Shown piece by piece: positions 21,098 through 33,104 of a stretch of DNA of 64,000 nt; position 1 is the first letter of the stretch, and every line of letters begins with the position of its first letter. This stretch comes from Zygaena filipendulae (taxonomy: Eukaryota > Arthropoda > Insecta > Lepidoptera > Zygaenidae): positions 823,501-887,500 of the forward strand of contig OU015654.1 of NCBI GenBank assembly GCA_907165275.2, written 5' to 3'. Position numbers and translations under genes: made by a program. The notes below the pieces were generated by a model, which was given only the letters and a program-made list of their open reading frames with translations, had not been told where the DNA came from and searched no databases.

Positions 21098-22924
21098 CTA
21101 TTTTTTTGGTTAAAAGCTTGCCAGGCGCCAGCCCTTGCCAGATAAAAAAAAATGTTCTAAATTGTAAATATTTACTTAGTTAATGACAATGTATCTTACT
21201 GTCACTTAATGTATTTTATACTTATGATATATTATCTTTTATCTTAATGATACTTGATATTTTTTTAAGCTAAGATAAGGCAAGATAAGATACTCTTTAT
21301 TTAGCAAAATAAAAGTGCGCGTAATTTCAGAATCGCCGTGGGAATTCCGGGACATAAGTTCCCTACGTCACGTATCTTTAATAATGATGATACTTAAGAT
21401 TTAGTATTTAAGGCGTCAAAGCAAACAAACATTATAAAATACCTCATACTCTCATTGGTTAGAATTTTAAATTAACGTGGATGAAACTGCTGCCAACAGG
21501 CGTACTAGTGTTTTTGTAATTTATTATTTGTAACAACAAATTCAACTCAAAAATTTCAGTTTTTTTTTTACTTTGTAAACGGTGTAATTCCATTTTCCTT
21601 CCATCCCAACGATCTTCATCTTTTTCATGAGTCATCACTTTTGTGGGTTTGTAACATTTTATTAGCTACTTCCTTTTCTTAGACAAAAATGACTCGGATC
21701 AAGATCATTCGTCCTTCATTAATATTCAAGTTTACGACTTGACCTCAAACTTGCTGGATTTTCTACTGGCTCGACAATAGGTTATCTATCTATCTATCGC
21801 AGTTATTTGATAATGCATCCTCTTACCATAAGTAGTTCAAGGTTGATGAAGCTTATGGAAATTTGAAACGCTCCTCTTCAAAGAGAATATATTATAACGG
21901 GTGGAGACGACAATACGAAAATAAATACACCGGCAGTACTAGAAATAAAGAAAGCACCAAAAAAAACACATACACAGAACAAAACAGATGAAAACTAAAA
22001 CCAAATTTAAGTAATAATAACAATTTAAACAGGACTATTGTAGGATCAAAATAGACCTTGACTCAGCATTATGTCGTGAGTGTCCAAGAGTCAAAATGAA
22101 CATTAAACGTTTTTGAATGTGATAGTGCCTGGGTGACCAAGCTTCGCTCGATTTTTTCTGGTAAAATCGTACTTTTTCGTAAATCTTCCAAAAAATGCTA
22201 TTTTATACAAAAAAAATATGGAAAGTAGGTAAAGTTGTTTCGTGACGCAATTTTTAATTTAAAATTGCGTTTTTTTTCATGATGGACACCTGAATAAATA
22301 AACTTAAAATTTAAAACATTATCTAAATATTTCTTTTTCCAAATTGTTATCGAGATAAACGAAGTATATTTAAAAATTTCTCGCTTAAAGTTATTAGATG
22401 TACCTACCTACGTACCTAAATATTATAGTTCCTTTTTTACCGAAGCTACCGTTTTCAATTGGAAAAAGTTCTTGGATAAACTTAGATTATTAAAACAAAA
22501 AGGTTTCTTATAAGTTATGATACTCGTATAATAAGTGTCAACATCTGAAACCCAATAATAAGCTATCATCAAACAAGTCTCTTTCTCCAGACATTAAAAA
22601 ATTGAACGCACAGACTTAGAAAGCGCAAAATATAACCAGGCTATATGACATATAAATACAGAAAATGGAACATTATTCCAACCAAAAAGCCGAACGTTAT
22701 TATAAAAGGGAAACCGTTAAAACTTCAAATACCCATAAGAATATTTTTTTAAGCACATTTTGTATGTATCGCGCTTTTCTCAACATAACGATTCAATTAT
22801 TATTCATACCTAATACAAGATATTGTTAGAAAAGACGATTGATGAATTTTCAAAATCGGTCCATTAGTTTATGATTAAAATCGTAACAAACAAACAAACA
22901 AAACTTTCCTTTTTATAATATTAG

Positions 22925-23145
22925 TATAGATAAAGCGTGGGGGCTCGTGCCGGTTAACCTTTTTTTAATCTTAAAATTAACCGGTATAAGCAACCATACA
23001 AACTGCACCGGATAGCGACGTCACGCGTAATTTCAACTCTATGTATCGCCGTTATTTTTTGGTAACGTAAAAAAATAAAAAATATTTCCCCAATATTTTT
23101 TATTAATCTACAAAACGGACTAAAAAAAATTGTCAAATAGCCCAT
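22925..23145 (-). mobile_element. Relative of the TGACGTCA MITE
   Basis: It shares, in reverse orientation, GCGACGTCACGCGTAATTTC, TATCGCCGTTATTTTTTG, TTACGTAAAA and a right end close to TAGCCCATT with the MITE at 1037-1364. Only one of the two palindromes remains, with one base changed. Confidence 0.55.
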
Positions 23146-23154
23146 TGTGTGACG

Positions 23155-23250
23155 TTTTACATTTATTTATTTAAAGAACTTTATTGCACAGTTTCGTACA
23201 AAAGGCGGACTTAATGCCTAAGGCATTCTTTATCAGTCAACATCAGTTTT
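23155..23250 (-). repeat. Dispersed retroposon-like 3' tail
   Basis: On the minus strand it reads GATAAAGAATGCCTTAGGCA, TTAAGTCCGCCTTTTGTACG, then GTGCAATAAAGTTC and a TTTAAATAAATAAA run. I recall very similar phrases as a common lepidopteran repeat; the family name is not assigned. Confidence 0.45.
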
Positions 23251-23668
23251 ACATCTTTGTTTTCGTAATATCGTTTGGAAATAATGCGGTCGACCTCGTA
23301 GTCGTGTTCGAAGTAAATTACGAGTAAATCATAAGAAAACAAAACATAATCATGGTTAATTTTAATTACAGCCATACTTAACAACTTAACTTTATAACTT
23401 TTAAACTGACATTGACTTTTCCGAGAGCAACGTATCTCAACAACTCGTACGGTACTTTTACGAGTAAACATTATTCGTCACGTTTGTTTTTGTTACGTTT
23501 TTTTATGATTTTGCGGTGTATGTTTTTCTCTAACTCTATGGGCATATCAGATGAATGAACTTTAACTGAAGTATTACATTGCTCTAACTTAACCACTGAT
23601 GGAATGCCAAATATTGCAAATTTAGTTCTATTACGTGCCGACAGCAATAAATAATTAATATTATACAT
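23211..23668 (-). other. Possible coding relic with chromodomain-like phrase
   Basis: Two adjoining minus-strand open frames (23668-23471 and 23471-23211) are in different frames. The second contains FEHDYEVDRIISKRYYENKD, which resembles the first strand of a chromodomain, and then runs into the retroposon tail (LTDKECLRH). No intron structure, start context or full domain is visible. It may be a decayed retrotransposon or gene fragment, or chance. Confidence 0.2.
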
Positions 23669-25224
23669 TTATGTAGCTAAGAAAACTATTCCAAAGCTAT
23701 CGAGTGAAATTACATGGAGATAAGTGTAACATAGCTTAAAATTACAAGGAGAGCGTTGATGTAAAAGAATTTGTACCTATGGGTAGGTATTTAGTAGGTA
23801 AACGAACTATGAGACACGTTATTTTAGAAGACTATTTTAGAGAGACTTTCTTTAGACAAGAAATATTTGCTGAATATATTTCCTACTGTCAGATCATTGT
23901 AAATTTTAACTAAAAGTCCGTTCGTGTATTGAAAAATTACAATTTAATTCACGAATGGTCCCCATCACCGAGCGCATTCGTGTAAATTGAGGATCAAAAT
24001 CGACTCTTCTGTTTATATCGATCCTACTTGTCTATAATATTGTATTAAATATGATTTTTTACCGATTTGTGACAATTTTATTTCTCCGAATAGGTATTTA
24101 AAAACTTCCAACTGGTATCGCCTTAATCTAAGAGCGCCTCTAAAATTAATTAAAAATATCTCTCAACAACTTGTCAGGTTGAGAAAGGTTTTCGGTCAGG
24201 TAGCGCGCCCGACTACCTGGAAAAACTTAGTAATAGTCAACGCAGGTACATAGTAAAAGACCACACTGAAGAAGCCCTAGACAGTCTAGACACTGGTCTG
24301 ATCAGGTGACCTATTTTTTTTTGTCCTATTTCGATGAAACAAAGCCTATATTATGTTGCCCCAGACTTAGCTTAATCTACTACCGAAAACTGCATGACAA
24401 TACGTTCAGTAAATGCGGAGATTATCGCGAGTAGACAGACAGACAGACAGAAAATAATTTTAAAAACTTTTTTTGGGCTGTGTTACTCTTCTTTTATCAC
24501 CCCTCTCAATTTTAGGTAAAAAAAAATATTCAATGTACAGAATCGCGGATTCTTCTCTTTTATTGTAGTATAGATGTATTACGTAGGCGCTAAACCGCAG
24601 TCGGCTTATTATTCTTTTTCTGAAAGTTTCCGCGATTTGCATTTCGCTTTTGCCTACAGCAGATGGCGTGATGTTGTTGTTAAAGTTTAGATTGAAATTT
24701 TTCATTTTTAATTACCTTTTTTTTGGCTCTTCTGCGCAGCTCACATTCTGGATCGCTTTAAAAATAGGTACCTATACTTCAAAAGCCTTGTAAATACCTG
24801 TAATTTAATTTTACGACAGACAAATAGGTGTGTAGATTGCGTGATTGTAGCTATAATAAAACTGCCTGTTTGTCTATCTATGCATGTTTTAATCAGAAAA
24901 TATTGAACGGTTTTAATTAAAACTAGTTCGCGGCTCAAGATCCTTACTAATGTCTAATAATATCTAATAAAAACGCAAAAGTTTGTATGTATGTATGAAA
25001 AGCTATACTGAATGGATTTTAGTGTAACTATAAAATAATATAGCTTATACATCAGAATATCAGATAGGTAGGGTACTTTTATCCCGGAATTTACGCGGGA
25101 TCTCCGAAATTAACTTGAGTGAGATTAAATTAATTATTGCATAGTATATAGATATTTTAACTCTCGTGAAAAAAATAATTCCTTGAGAAATCCCTTAAAA
25201 CCAGATGAAAATATCGACCAGTTA

Positions 25225-25441
25225 AAGCCTTAATATTATTGTAAATGTGAATTTGAGTTTTGTTTGTTTATTTGTTTGTTACGATTTCACGCTTTAACTA
25301 CCTACTTGACCAATTATTATACGTGTAAATCATTATTTGATTTTGTATATGGGATTCAGAAAAAGCCACAGGATACTTTTATCCTGGAATTCCCGCGGCA
25401 ACTCTGAAATTGCCACTGATGAAACCGCGAGGAACAGCTAG
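25225..25441 (+). mobile_element. Helitron-like element, 3' end intact
   Basis: It carries AATATTATTGTAAATGTGAA at its left, the CCCGCGG core, and ends GGAACAGCTAG before a T. The 5' terminus is not sharply defined. Confidence 0.6.
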
Positions 25442-26410
25442 TCAAAAAAAAACAATAAATTTGCTTAAGCGTTAATTACTTGCTCAGTTCAGATTCAGAT
25501 CGATTTAATTATTAGTCAATTCGCCATAATATTAGCATTACTTAATCATTAAATAGGATAGGAAGATGGGAGAAAATAGGTCAAGCCACGATTACACCCG
25601 CTCGATTTCAGAATTTTACTAGAAACTATATCAAGAGAAAGTATAGGTATATTTTTGAAATCCAGGCAAAATTAAAAAATATAAGTACGTAAACGTCGAG
25701 TTAAGTAGCAATAAATTTAATTCACCCAAAAAAAACTATTAGCTAATCAGTTTGTTTTCTTCAAAGTGCCAAAGAACATGCAATCACAAAAACTGCACAA
25801 AGAAAAAGGATTTGTGGCTCTCGTAGCAATCACGTAGCACTTGCGTAGCCTCGTAGTCTACTATAGTTTACGTCGTAGCACTCCGTCTAACCATTAGATA
25901 TAATTTGCATAAAGCAACGTTATCTTTTTATTCTTCGTGAATTTCATTCGATATCTTAAAAATCAAAACTATTTCTTGCGAGTTTTGTCTTTGTTCGCGA
26001 CAATCGGCAAAGTGATTCTACAACGAAATGATTGCATTCGCATTTTGAAAGAGAAATAAATGTTTCAAGGAATGCATTAAAAACAAACCACCGGGGACCG
26101 AGTTCATTCTAATGCTAAGCTCTGAATTGTTATTTCTGCATCTTAATTTTTATTGTTTTCTCGCTCAGATAGAGATATTTAAGTACATATTTTATTACTA
26201 ACTTCACTAGCCCGTTCCAGCGGTTTCACTCGTTTCAACCACAGGAGTTCAATTATTGAATAAAAATAGAAGTGGTAAATCGAAAAGTGTATTTTTTTTT
26301 TATTTAAAAAGAAAAACAGCTGATCTTCAAAATTAATCGTACTTCCACACAAACTTTCATCCCCCACCCCCCTTTTGAAGTTTCGTCGTGCATATTTAGG
26401 TAAATAGATA

Positions 26411-26619
26411 TCTTTACTAATATTGTAAAAACGTAAAGTTTGTGAGTTTGTGAGTTTGTGACGTCGCGTTGTAAGGGATAATATCTGGATCTACTGAACT
26501 GATTTTGAAAATTCTTTCACTTATAGGAAGCTAAAGTGATCCTGAAGGTCATAGGTTACTTTTTATTCCGGAAATCTCGCGGGAAATTACCGCGGGTGAA
26601 ACCGCGGGGGGTCAGCTAG
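26411..26619 (+). mobile_element. Helitron-like element
   Basis: It runs from TCTTTACTAATATTG after a host A to GGTCAGCTAG before a host T, with the CGCGGGTGAAACCGCGG core. It lies just beyond the 3' end of copy 5. Confidence 0.65.
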
Positions 26620-26778
26620 TAGAAAATAAAATAAAAAATATCTTTAGGGCATAAATTTAAAGCATTTATTAAAACATGAGAAGGCTACCCAGTTGAAAAA
26701 TTATAGCATGGTATTATAAAACATTACGTTGAATATCAAAATTAGTTGTCTCATATTATTTCTTATAGTAAAAAATCT

Positions 26779-28734
26779 TTATTTTTCTACATCCTGTGAG
26801 GTTGAAGTCTTCTCTGCGTTCAGCTCTATGTCCAGTTCTTCAGCTATATGACTACCAGGAATAATACTGCATTCATCCTCTTTTTCTCTATCCATCTCAA
26901 ATCCTTTAAAAAAAGAAGTAACTGTGTAGCTGAATCCTTACTAATATTATAAATGCAAAAGTAAGTTTGTTTGTAAAGCTTTCACGCCTTAACGGCTCAA
27001 CCGATCACCATGAAATTTTATATACACGTTGTTAAGAGTACCGAAAAGGACATAGGGTACTTTTTGCCCCGGAACGCCCACGGGAACTCTAGAATTACCG
27101 CGGGTGGAACCGCGGGGAATAGCTAGTACATATTATATAAATGCGAAAGTGTATTTGTTACGCTTTCACGCCTTAAAGGGTCAAACGATCATCATTAAAT
27201 TTTGCATGCACGTTATCAGAGGTACAGACAAGGACATAGGGTGCTGTTTATCCCGGAATTCATGCGGGAACTCCGAAATTACTACGGGTTGAACTGCGCG
27301 GATAATAATAATGCTTTTTATTTCATGTATAAAAAGAATTTTTAACAATTTAGATATTTTTACATATATGTAAGTATACCAAAATACAATACCTAAGTTA
27401 CAGTCTAGGTATATAGTTATTTTAATTAAGATATCGTGTTTCACATTCCAGGTTTTATTAATTAGTTTCCAAGTAGTATTAATTAGTTATAACCATGACT
27501 ATTTTATCGTTTCAATTCAAATGCCTATCTATGACAACATGCGCGGACCAGCTATGGTAATCAATAAAACTAATCTAGAAATATTTGAGTAAAACAAATT
27601 GTAGTGGGATCAAGTAGATCTGTGTGTTGTGAAGTGGATTAATATTATTATATTACCTGTACCTTGATGGCTTCTAGTAGCGTAAGTGGTTTTGGTATTT
27701 ATAGGGACCAATTCAATGATCACTTTCCTCCCATACAAGGTTGTGCCTTGAAACTGCTTCATAGCACGTATGGCTTCAGATTTCCTATCAAATATCATGA
27801 AAGCTGTTCCTGTATACAAAAACACAATGGAAAATTATTATTAAAAAGAGATTTACAAGACAATAATTATTAGTGCTTCATTCGAATAGCGGTAAAAATA
27901 TATTTATAAAACAACTAGCTGTGCCCCGCGGTTTCACCCGCGTGAGTTTCGGGATTCCGGCGGGAACAATTTTTTTTCTAAAATAACAGTTGCCTAAGTA
28001 ACTCCTTATAACATCAGAGTGAGAGTCCAGCTAATATCGGCCCAGCCGTTTCAGAGACTAGTCGGAACAAACAGACAGAGAGACAAACAAAAATTTTAAA
28101 AATTGATTTTTTATTTAGTATATACTTTCATAATTATGCATTCAGTGAAAACCTGTTAATTTGGAATTACAAACATATACCTAACCTATAGTTTTATTTA
28201 TATGTATAAATAAATGGGAAGTGGCGATCAACAACAATAAATTAAAGGGAGTGATTTGTCTGCCAACAAACTGTTATGCAGTTTGGCGGGTGTAATTAGA
28301 AATAAGATTGATTTGTTTTGATTGAATAAAAAGTTGTTATTATTATTCTTACCGGGAGACCTTCCAAATCTGTCACAGTTTAGGTACTTGGCGCATCTTC
28401 TAACACCGTATTCAGCAAACATATCGTATAGATTATCATCTGAAACCTCGTAGCTTAAGTTTGAAACCTTCAGCCCCGCAGCTCCCTTAGTGAAAAGCCT
28501 GATCCCAACTCTCTTCCCACAAAATCCACTGACCACGCAATGTTCAGGTTTGTCAACCCCAACGCCTTCAGAGAATTTCTTGTTCCAAGGTGTACCTCTT
28601 ACAATTTTCTTCCGTAACCTTAAACTTTCCAGTCCTTCACCAAACATGAGTTTAACGTGCAAGTTGCCTTTGATAACGTCCTTTTGGCCAGTCTTGACGA
28701 TCGCTTCCAATGAAATCTCCGTCGGATCAACCAT
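26779..28734 (-). CDS. Divergent ALYREF-like gene, copy 5
   Basis: Minus-strand exons 28734-28353, 27809-27657 and 26903-26779 give 219 residues. A donor six bases earlier (exon 2 ending at 27663) would also keep frame; the one chosen aligns with the array genes. The N-terminus VDPTEISLEAIVKTG is the UAP56-binding-like motif. The RRM reads LKVSNLSYEVSDDNLYDMFA, then YLNCDRFGRSPG, GTAFMIFDRK and TTLYGRKV, so the usual GVPLDGR is lost. Exon 3 is short and acidic (MDREKEDE) but keeps IAEELDIELN, the C-terminal motif. There is no Arg/Gly patch. Intron 2 contains Helitron-like elements. It shares YLNCD/YVNCD and a short exon 3 with the array genes and may be their nearest relative outside the array. 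It is intact by inspection, but rapid divergence leaves function open. Confidence 0.75.
26935..27126 (+). mobile_element. Helitron-like element in intron 2 of copy 5
   Basis: TCCTTACTAATATTATAAAT at the left and GGGGAATAGCTAG at the right, between host A and T. A second, degenerate copy follows directly (about 27127-27300), ending without CTAG. Confidence 0.65.
27915..28090 (-). mobile_element. Helitron-like remnant in intron 1 of copy 5
   Basis: CTAG at 27915-27918 is followed by CTGTGCCCCGCGGTTTCACC, the inverse of the usual 3' end; the other end fades into ACAGACAGAGAGACAAAC. Confidence 0.5.
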
Positions 28735-29105
28735 ATTTTGTATGTTAAAATATTGCGCACTTTTAAATAAAACTCAATCAAACGCCACACGTCTTAACTC
28801 TGGAACGTTCTGGTTGTCTTTTCTTTCCGTTACAAGTCCTCATCGTATTTATACCAAGTTTAGGTATTTATGTACCTACCTGATATCGTACTTTGTTTTT
28901 TTTTAATAGTTACTATACCACAGATAAAATAAATTAACTAGAGATGACATGTAGGCGGGGTGGGGCTACCGTTGCAAAGGAAGTTAGAACAAATGCTCTA
29001 ACTTGCCCAAAACTTCTTTTGCTAGTATCCCAAGTGTATTTTCCACATTATTCCCAAAACTGTGTTTTTGAAAACATTGGCTAAGTAAAAACGTAACTAA
29101 AATGC
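28735..29105. other. Upstream region of copy 5 up to the array
   Basis: Apart from the copy 5 promoter and leader nothing is recognised. Homology with the array units begins at about 29106. Confidence 0.5.
28846..28853 (-). promoter_or_regulatory. TATA box of copy 5
   Basis: TATAAATA on the minus strand, about 119 bp before the start codon. The leader has a weaker form of the shared motif (GAGTTAAGACGTGT). Confidence 0.55.
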
Positions 29106-30596
29106 GTTTAATACATTTCTTTACGTTAATATTTTAATGCGTGATGAATAGTTTTGTGTGCGAAAATCACCCGGCGCCACCGGTTTTCACCTGTTATCAT
29201 ACTAAACTAAGTTGATGTCCCTTCTATCAGTTTTCCGTTCTGTGGTTACTACCTACTCTGTGCTACAGGTACATGAAACTACAGCTGCCTGAGAAAGGTA
29301 AAGGAGTTATTTTTACCTGATACCTAGTTGCCTATCTTGTACCTACTTAGCATAATATGAAAAACTTAATACCTGAAGGTTTAAGATTTTAATAGTTGCA
29401 TTCGATGTATGTAGGTCAAAAGGGCTTTGAAGGAAGCTATATTCCAGCAATGGAAGCCTATTTGCAAAGTTGATGACGATAATTTTCTTCATTTACTTGT
29501 AGAATTACGTATCTTAATTTAATACAATAGGCATGTTGCTGGAGTGTCAAAATCTAAATTATATATATGTACATACCTAGCTCGTCAGTTACTAATAAAA
29601 AAATTATGGACACGTATGTATTTTTGCAATGTGACGTCACGCAACATTTCGACTCAATGTATCACCGTTATATTTTGTTTACGTTTAAAAATTTAAAAAA
29701 TACCTGTGTGTTAAATATTTTTTTTATTAATCTGTAGTTCAATAAAAAATGCCAGACTTAAAACTAAAGCGTCAAAATATAGCCTATTATTTACGTGCCT
29801 AATTACATAAAATGCTTAAAATTACAAGATGTAATTAGGGATCCACTCGTAATACACTGTAGGTATTAATTAAGTAACCTGATGAATTTGTTAATGATAT
29901 TTTAATGACAAATCTATTAATCAACAAAGCTAACATATTGGTAATCAATAAATCATTAATGAAATGAGGCTCAAATCATTATTACGGGACTGAAGTAGGT
30001 ACCTAAATAATTAGTGAAATTTATAGCTAATGATATTTTTAACGACTAAACTATGGCCCAACTAAGCTTGCCGTAACTGCCTAACCTGACAACTAAGTTA
30101 CGGAGTTCCTCAAGGCAGTGTATTCGGGCTTCCAATCTTTCAGATTATAAGAGATTATATTTTAACGAATAATAGGTATTTTATATCGAAACATTTGCCT
30201 CTTTGTAAATTTCTTACCAACGATACACTTAAATTCAGAAATTATTATATGTTACCTAACACGTCAACCAACTCGATTTTCTTAAGAAGGAAAAGGAGAC
30301 ATTGAAATATAAAAAAAGAGTAATTCTTAATACTAAAATTATATATTTTATTCAAATACATTACTTAAAAAAGAACTTAAAACTAAAAGATTTATTTTTA
30401 CAAAGAAATTAAAATACGATGACATAATAGCTACATCCCAAAACTCTATTTTGCTGCTAATGTCAAAGATATTTGTATTTTTGGACGTCTGGGACTCAAT
30501 TACACACATAAAGCGAGATAAGATATAAGAGAACGACTTTTCATTACAATTCAAAGAGTTCCCGAGGGTAAACCAAAATTTGCTAATCCATACTAA

Positions 30597-30760
30597 TATT
30601 ATAAAGAGAAAAGATTTGATTTTTTGTATGTCTGTTTGTTTTACAGATTTAAAAAATATTGCAAGGAAAGCTAGACTCTACAGTATTCCTTGGTAACATA
30701 GGGTACTTTTATCCCGGAATTCCCAGGGTAACTCCGAAATTACAGTGACGGATAGACTAG
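30597..30760 (+). mobile_element. Older Helitron-like element shared by all array units
   Basis: It begins TCCATACTAATATTATAAAG and ends GATAGACTAG before a C. Counterparts lie in reverse orientation in the direct units (for example 34513-34665). In units 7, 9 and 10 it has lost a stretch of just under 20 bp around the TTACCGTGGGAATTCC core, while units 12 and 15 keep it. Confidence 0.6.
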
Positions 30761-30972
30761 CATTACATAATTTAGTCATCATAAATGTAAATCAGATGTA
30801 TTCATTGTACCAATAGCAGACAATATAAAAATGTATTTATTATACACTAACGTTACAAAAAACATACAACTAATTACCTACATGACTAAACAAAAATGTT
30901 TGGGATAGAATTACATTCGATTATTTTTATCCCCCTGAATGAACACAAGCATAATCCTCTTCAAGGACTATC

Positions 30973-32166
30973 TTACGCGCGTCTTGACGTAACTGCTGAT
31001 CGCATGGATGTCATAATTGCGTCGAGTTCCATGTCCAATTCTTCAGCTGAGGGAGGAGAGTGCTTGATGCTGCGATCGCTATTGGATGTTTTGCCAGCGT
31101 AATTTTGATATCTTTTCTTTTTTACAACACCTTAGGAAGAAAATGACTATAAGTTCATGGACTTTTTTTTACTTTAATCAAACTATTATGAGGCTATATT
31201 GGTACACGTATTTTTTTAACTAATGATAGAACACAAAAATAATCAATTAGTTATTTATGTAATAAAATAAAACAAAGAATAAGATTTTGGCTTATAAAAA
31301 ATGGATCAATTTTTACCTGTGGTTCTTTCAGGTCTGTAGTAATTCGAATATTTTTTATCATGCTTTCTAGATATTTCAGAAGACATTCGAAAATGTCTTC
31401 TTTCTCCATTGGTTTCTGAGTTAGCTAACCGTATTCTCAATTCCCTTCCATCCAACGGCACGCCATTGTACTTTTTCATTGCACTTATGGCGTCTGATTT
31501 CTTATTAAACATCACGTTGGCTACTCCTGAAGAAAGAAAACCAGAAATATTATTTCTTGCTTGCTTCTAGCACAAAAATATAGATTAAGAAATATTGCAA
31601 TGAACAATATACATATATTTCTCTCTCTCTATTTCTTATTCTGAAAATCGTTTTAATGCTGGTCAGACAGCGTAATAAATGGAAATTTCAAGCAAAATTT
31701 CAAGTTCTAACATTTCAATCTATACGTTAGTCATCAGTCAGTCAGTAAGTTTCTCCTTTTAATTTGATGAAAATATAATATTATCCTTTTACAATAATAG
31801 AGTTATTAGAACAAAACTTGATAGAGTCTCACCTAGAGATTTTCCAGATTTATCACAATTCACGTATTTCTTATTTTTTACAATACCATATTCTTCGAAC
31901 AACTCTTCTATATCGGCATCGTTCACACCGAAATCCAAGTTTGACACCAATAACATAGCTGGTATGTCTGTAAAAACACTGCTTCTTATTTTCTTCTCAT
32001 GAAATCCACTGGTCATCTTTCTAGGCTTCGATACGCTGCCAAAACCGGCAAATTCTCGGTCTATCCTTCGGTAGTTGTTCCGTTCCTTTGGTGATGTTCT
32101 GTCAATCTCATCTATATTCCTTGCCTTGATAACTTCTTCTAGAGACATTTCCATCGGATCACTCAT
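30973..32166 (-). CDS. ALYREF-like array gene, copy 6 (inverted)
   Basis: Minus-strand exons 32166-31833, 31526-31317 and 31130-30973 encode 233 residues; introns are in the same phase as copies 1-5. Residues 4-17 ([14 protein letters not shown]) match the UAP56-binding motif. The RRM covers about 70-148: RNP2 LLVSNL at 72-77, [29 protein letters not shown]1 GVANVMFN at 112-119 and GVPLDGR at 133-139. The linker 149-208 is basic and Tyr/Ser-rich with no RGG tract. Residues 209-226 ([13 protein letters not shown]...) are the second UAP56-binding-like motif. Differences from most direct copies are EFAG for ESAG, KMTSG for KMASG, and TDIP for TEIP. It is divergently transcribed from copy 7 across a short spacer. 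A nuclear export-adaptor role is inferred from the family; loss of the Arg-rich region argues for an altered one. Confidence 0.86.
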
Positions 32167-32281
32167 TGTAAACAGAAAATTAAAATTAAAATTTCGAATT
32201 GGAGAATGAAACTATACACAAGACACGTCCTACCTCTTGACTGATCGAGTGCAAACTGCAAAGTGATGTTTGACTATTTCC

Positions 32282-32289
32282 TTTAAATA
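32282..32289 (-). promoter_or_regulatory. TATA box of copy 6
   Basis: TATTTAAA on the minus strand, 123 bp before the start codon, mirror image of the copy 7 box; the two face away from each other about 700 bp apart. The leader contains CACTCGATCAGTCAAGAG and GGACGTGTCTTG; TCAGTC fits the arthropod initiator consensus. Confidence 0.65.
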
Positions 32290-32555
32290 CACGACCTAAG
32301 TAATAGACAATTGTAACCTCTAGAACTTTTTACCTGCGACATAATTAGGTATTAGGTATTCACGTTAGGATTGCTATCATGAACTTCGTTTTGAACAATG
32401 ATAGGTATCTGCAGGGTAAAGATAAGGTAGAAAAAAACATTTTGTGCATAATCTGCCTGGAATAAAAAGATATTATTACCTATAACTTACATATTATACC
32501 TGGGTAGGTTACTTGCGTTTGTTTTTAATGTTTTTGTATGAGTATCTATGTCACT

Positions 32556-32715
32556 TTGTAAAAATCTCAATAATTATACATTTTGATTGATTCATATTTT
32601 ATTATTGAAAACATTTTACTTTCAATAAAAACTCTCTTCCACCCCGGAATATTATATTCCTGTCGAAAGTCTTCGATAGCACTTTCTGGAATAATTAAAG
32701 ATCTCAACAAAAAAT
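32556..32715. other. Non-symmetrical spacer at the centre of the inverted duplication
   Basis: This AT-rich stretch of roughly 160 bp does not match its own reverse complement. It separates the arms of units 6 and 7. No gene is seen. Confidence 0.6.
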
Positions 32716-32981
32716 AGATACTCATGCAAAAACATCAAAAACAAACGCAAGTGACCTACCCAGATAAACCATCAGGCATAAAATGAAAGCATAAAATAAT
32801 ATATTTTTATTCCAGGCAGATTATGCACAAAATGTTTTTTCTACCTTATCTTTACCCTGCAGATACCTATCATTGTTCAAAACGAAGTTCATGATAGCAA
32901 TCCTAACGTGAATATCTAATGCCTAAATTTGTCGCAGGTAAAAAGTTCTAGAGGTTACAATTGTCTATTATTTAGGTCGTG

Positions 32982-32989
32982 TATTTAAA
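32982..32989 (+). promoter_or_regulatory. TATA box of copy 7
   Basis: TATTTAAA exactly 123 bp before the ATG, a spacing kept in every array unit. The possible initiator TCAGTC is at 33027-33032, rather far from the box, so the true start site is uncertain. Confidence 0.65.
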
Positions 32990-33104
32990 GGAAATAGTCA
33001 AACATCACTTTCCAATTTGCACTCGATCAGTCAAGAGGTAGGACGTGTCTTGTGTATAGTTTCATTCTCCAACTCGAAATTTTATTTTTTATTTTCTGTT
33101 TACA

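Larger units (their letters stand above)
13174..21315. repeat. Segmental duplication, copy B (ALYREF-like pair 3 and 4)
   Basis: It is collinear with 6619-12622: SINE, TATA, forward gene, spacer, reverse gene. Its extra length comes mainly from the 2.35 kb jockey insertion and a Helitron-like element at 18367-18569. The forward gene has decayed while the reverse gene is intact. Confidence 0.8.
21316..26778. other. Repeat-rich intergenic region
   Basis: No confident gene. It includes a TCTA microsatellite near 21785, an AT-rich region with TE-like phrases at 22110-22260, a Helitron-like tail at 22850-22925, a MITE relative (22925-23145), a retroposon-like 3' tail (23155-23250), a possible coding relic (23211-23668), a CAGA microsatellite near 24432-24450, and Helitron-like pieces at about 24941-25125, 25225-25441 and 26411-26619. 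Confidence 0.5.
29106..32555 (-). repeat. Array unit 6, inverted
   Basis: The whole unit is the reverse complement of the direct units to its right. Start codons and TATA boxes of units 6 and 7 are symmetrical about position 32635.5. It lacks the 115 bp Helitron (the site is at about 30155-30160) and the 279 bp retroposon-like insert found in unit 7. A single-palindrome MITE relative lies at about 29580-29720, and an older Helitron-like element (30597-30760) is shared with the direct units. Confidence 0.85.
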
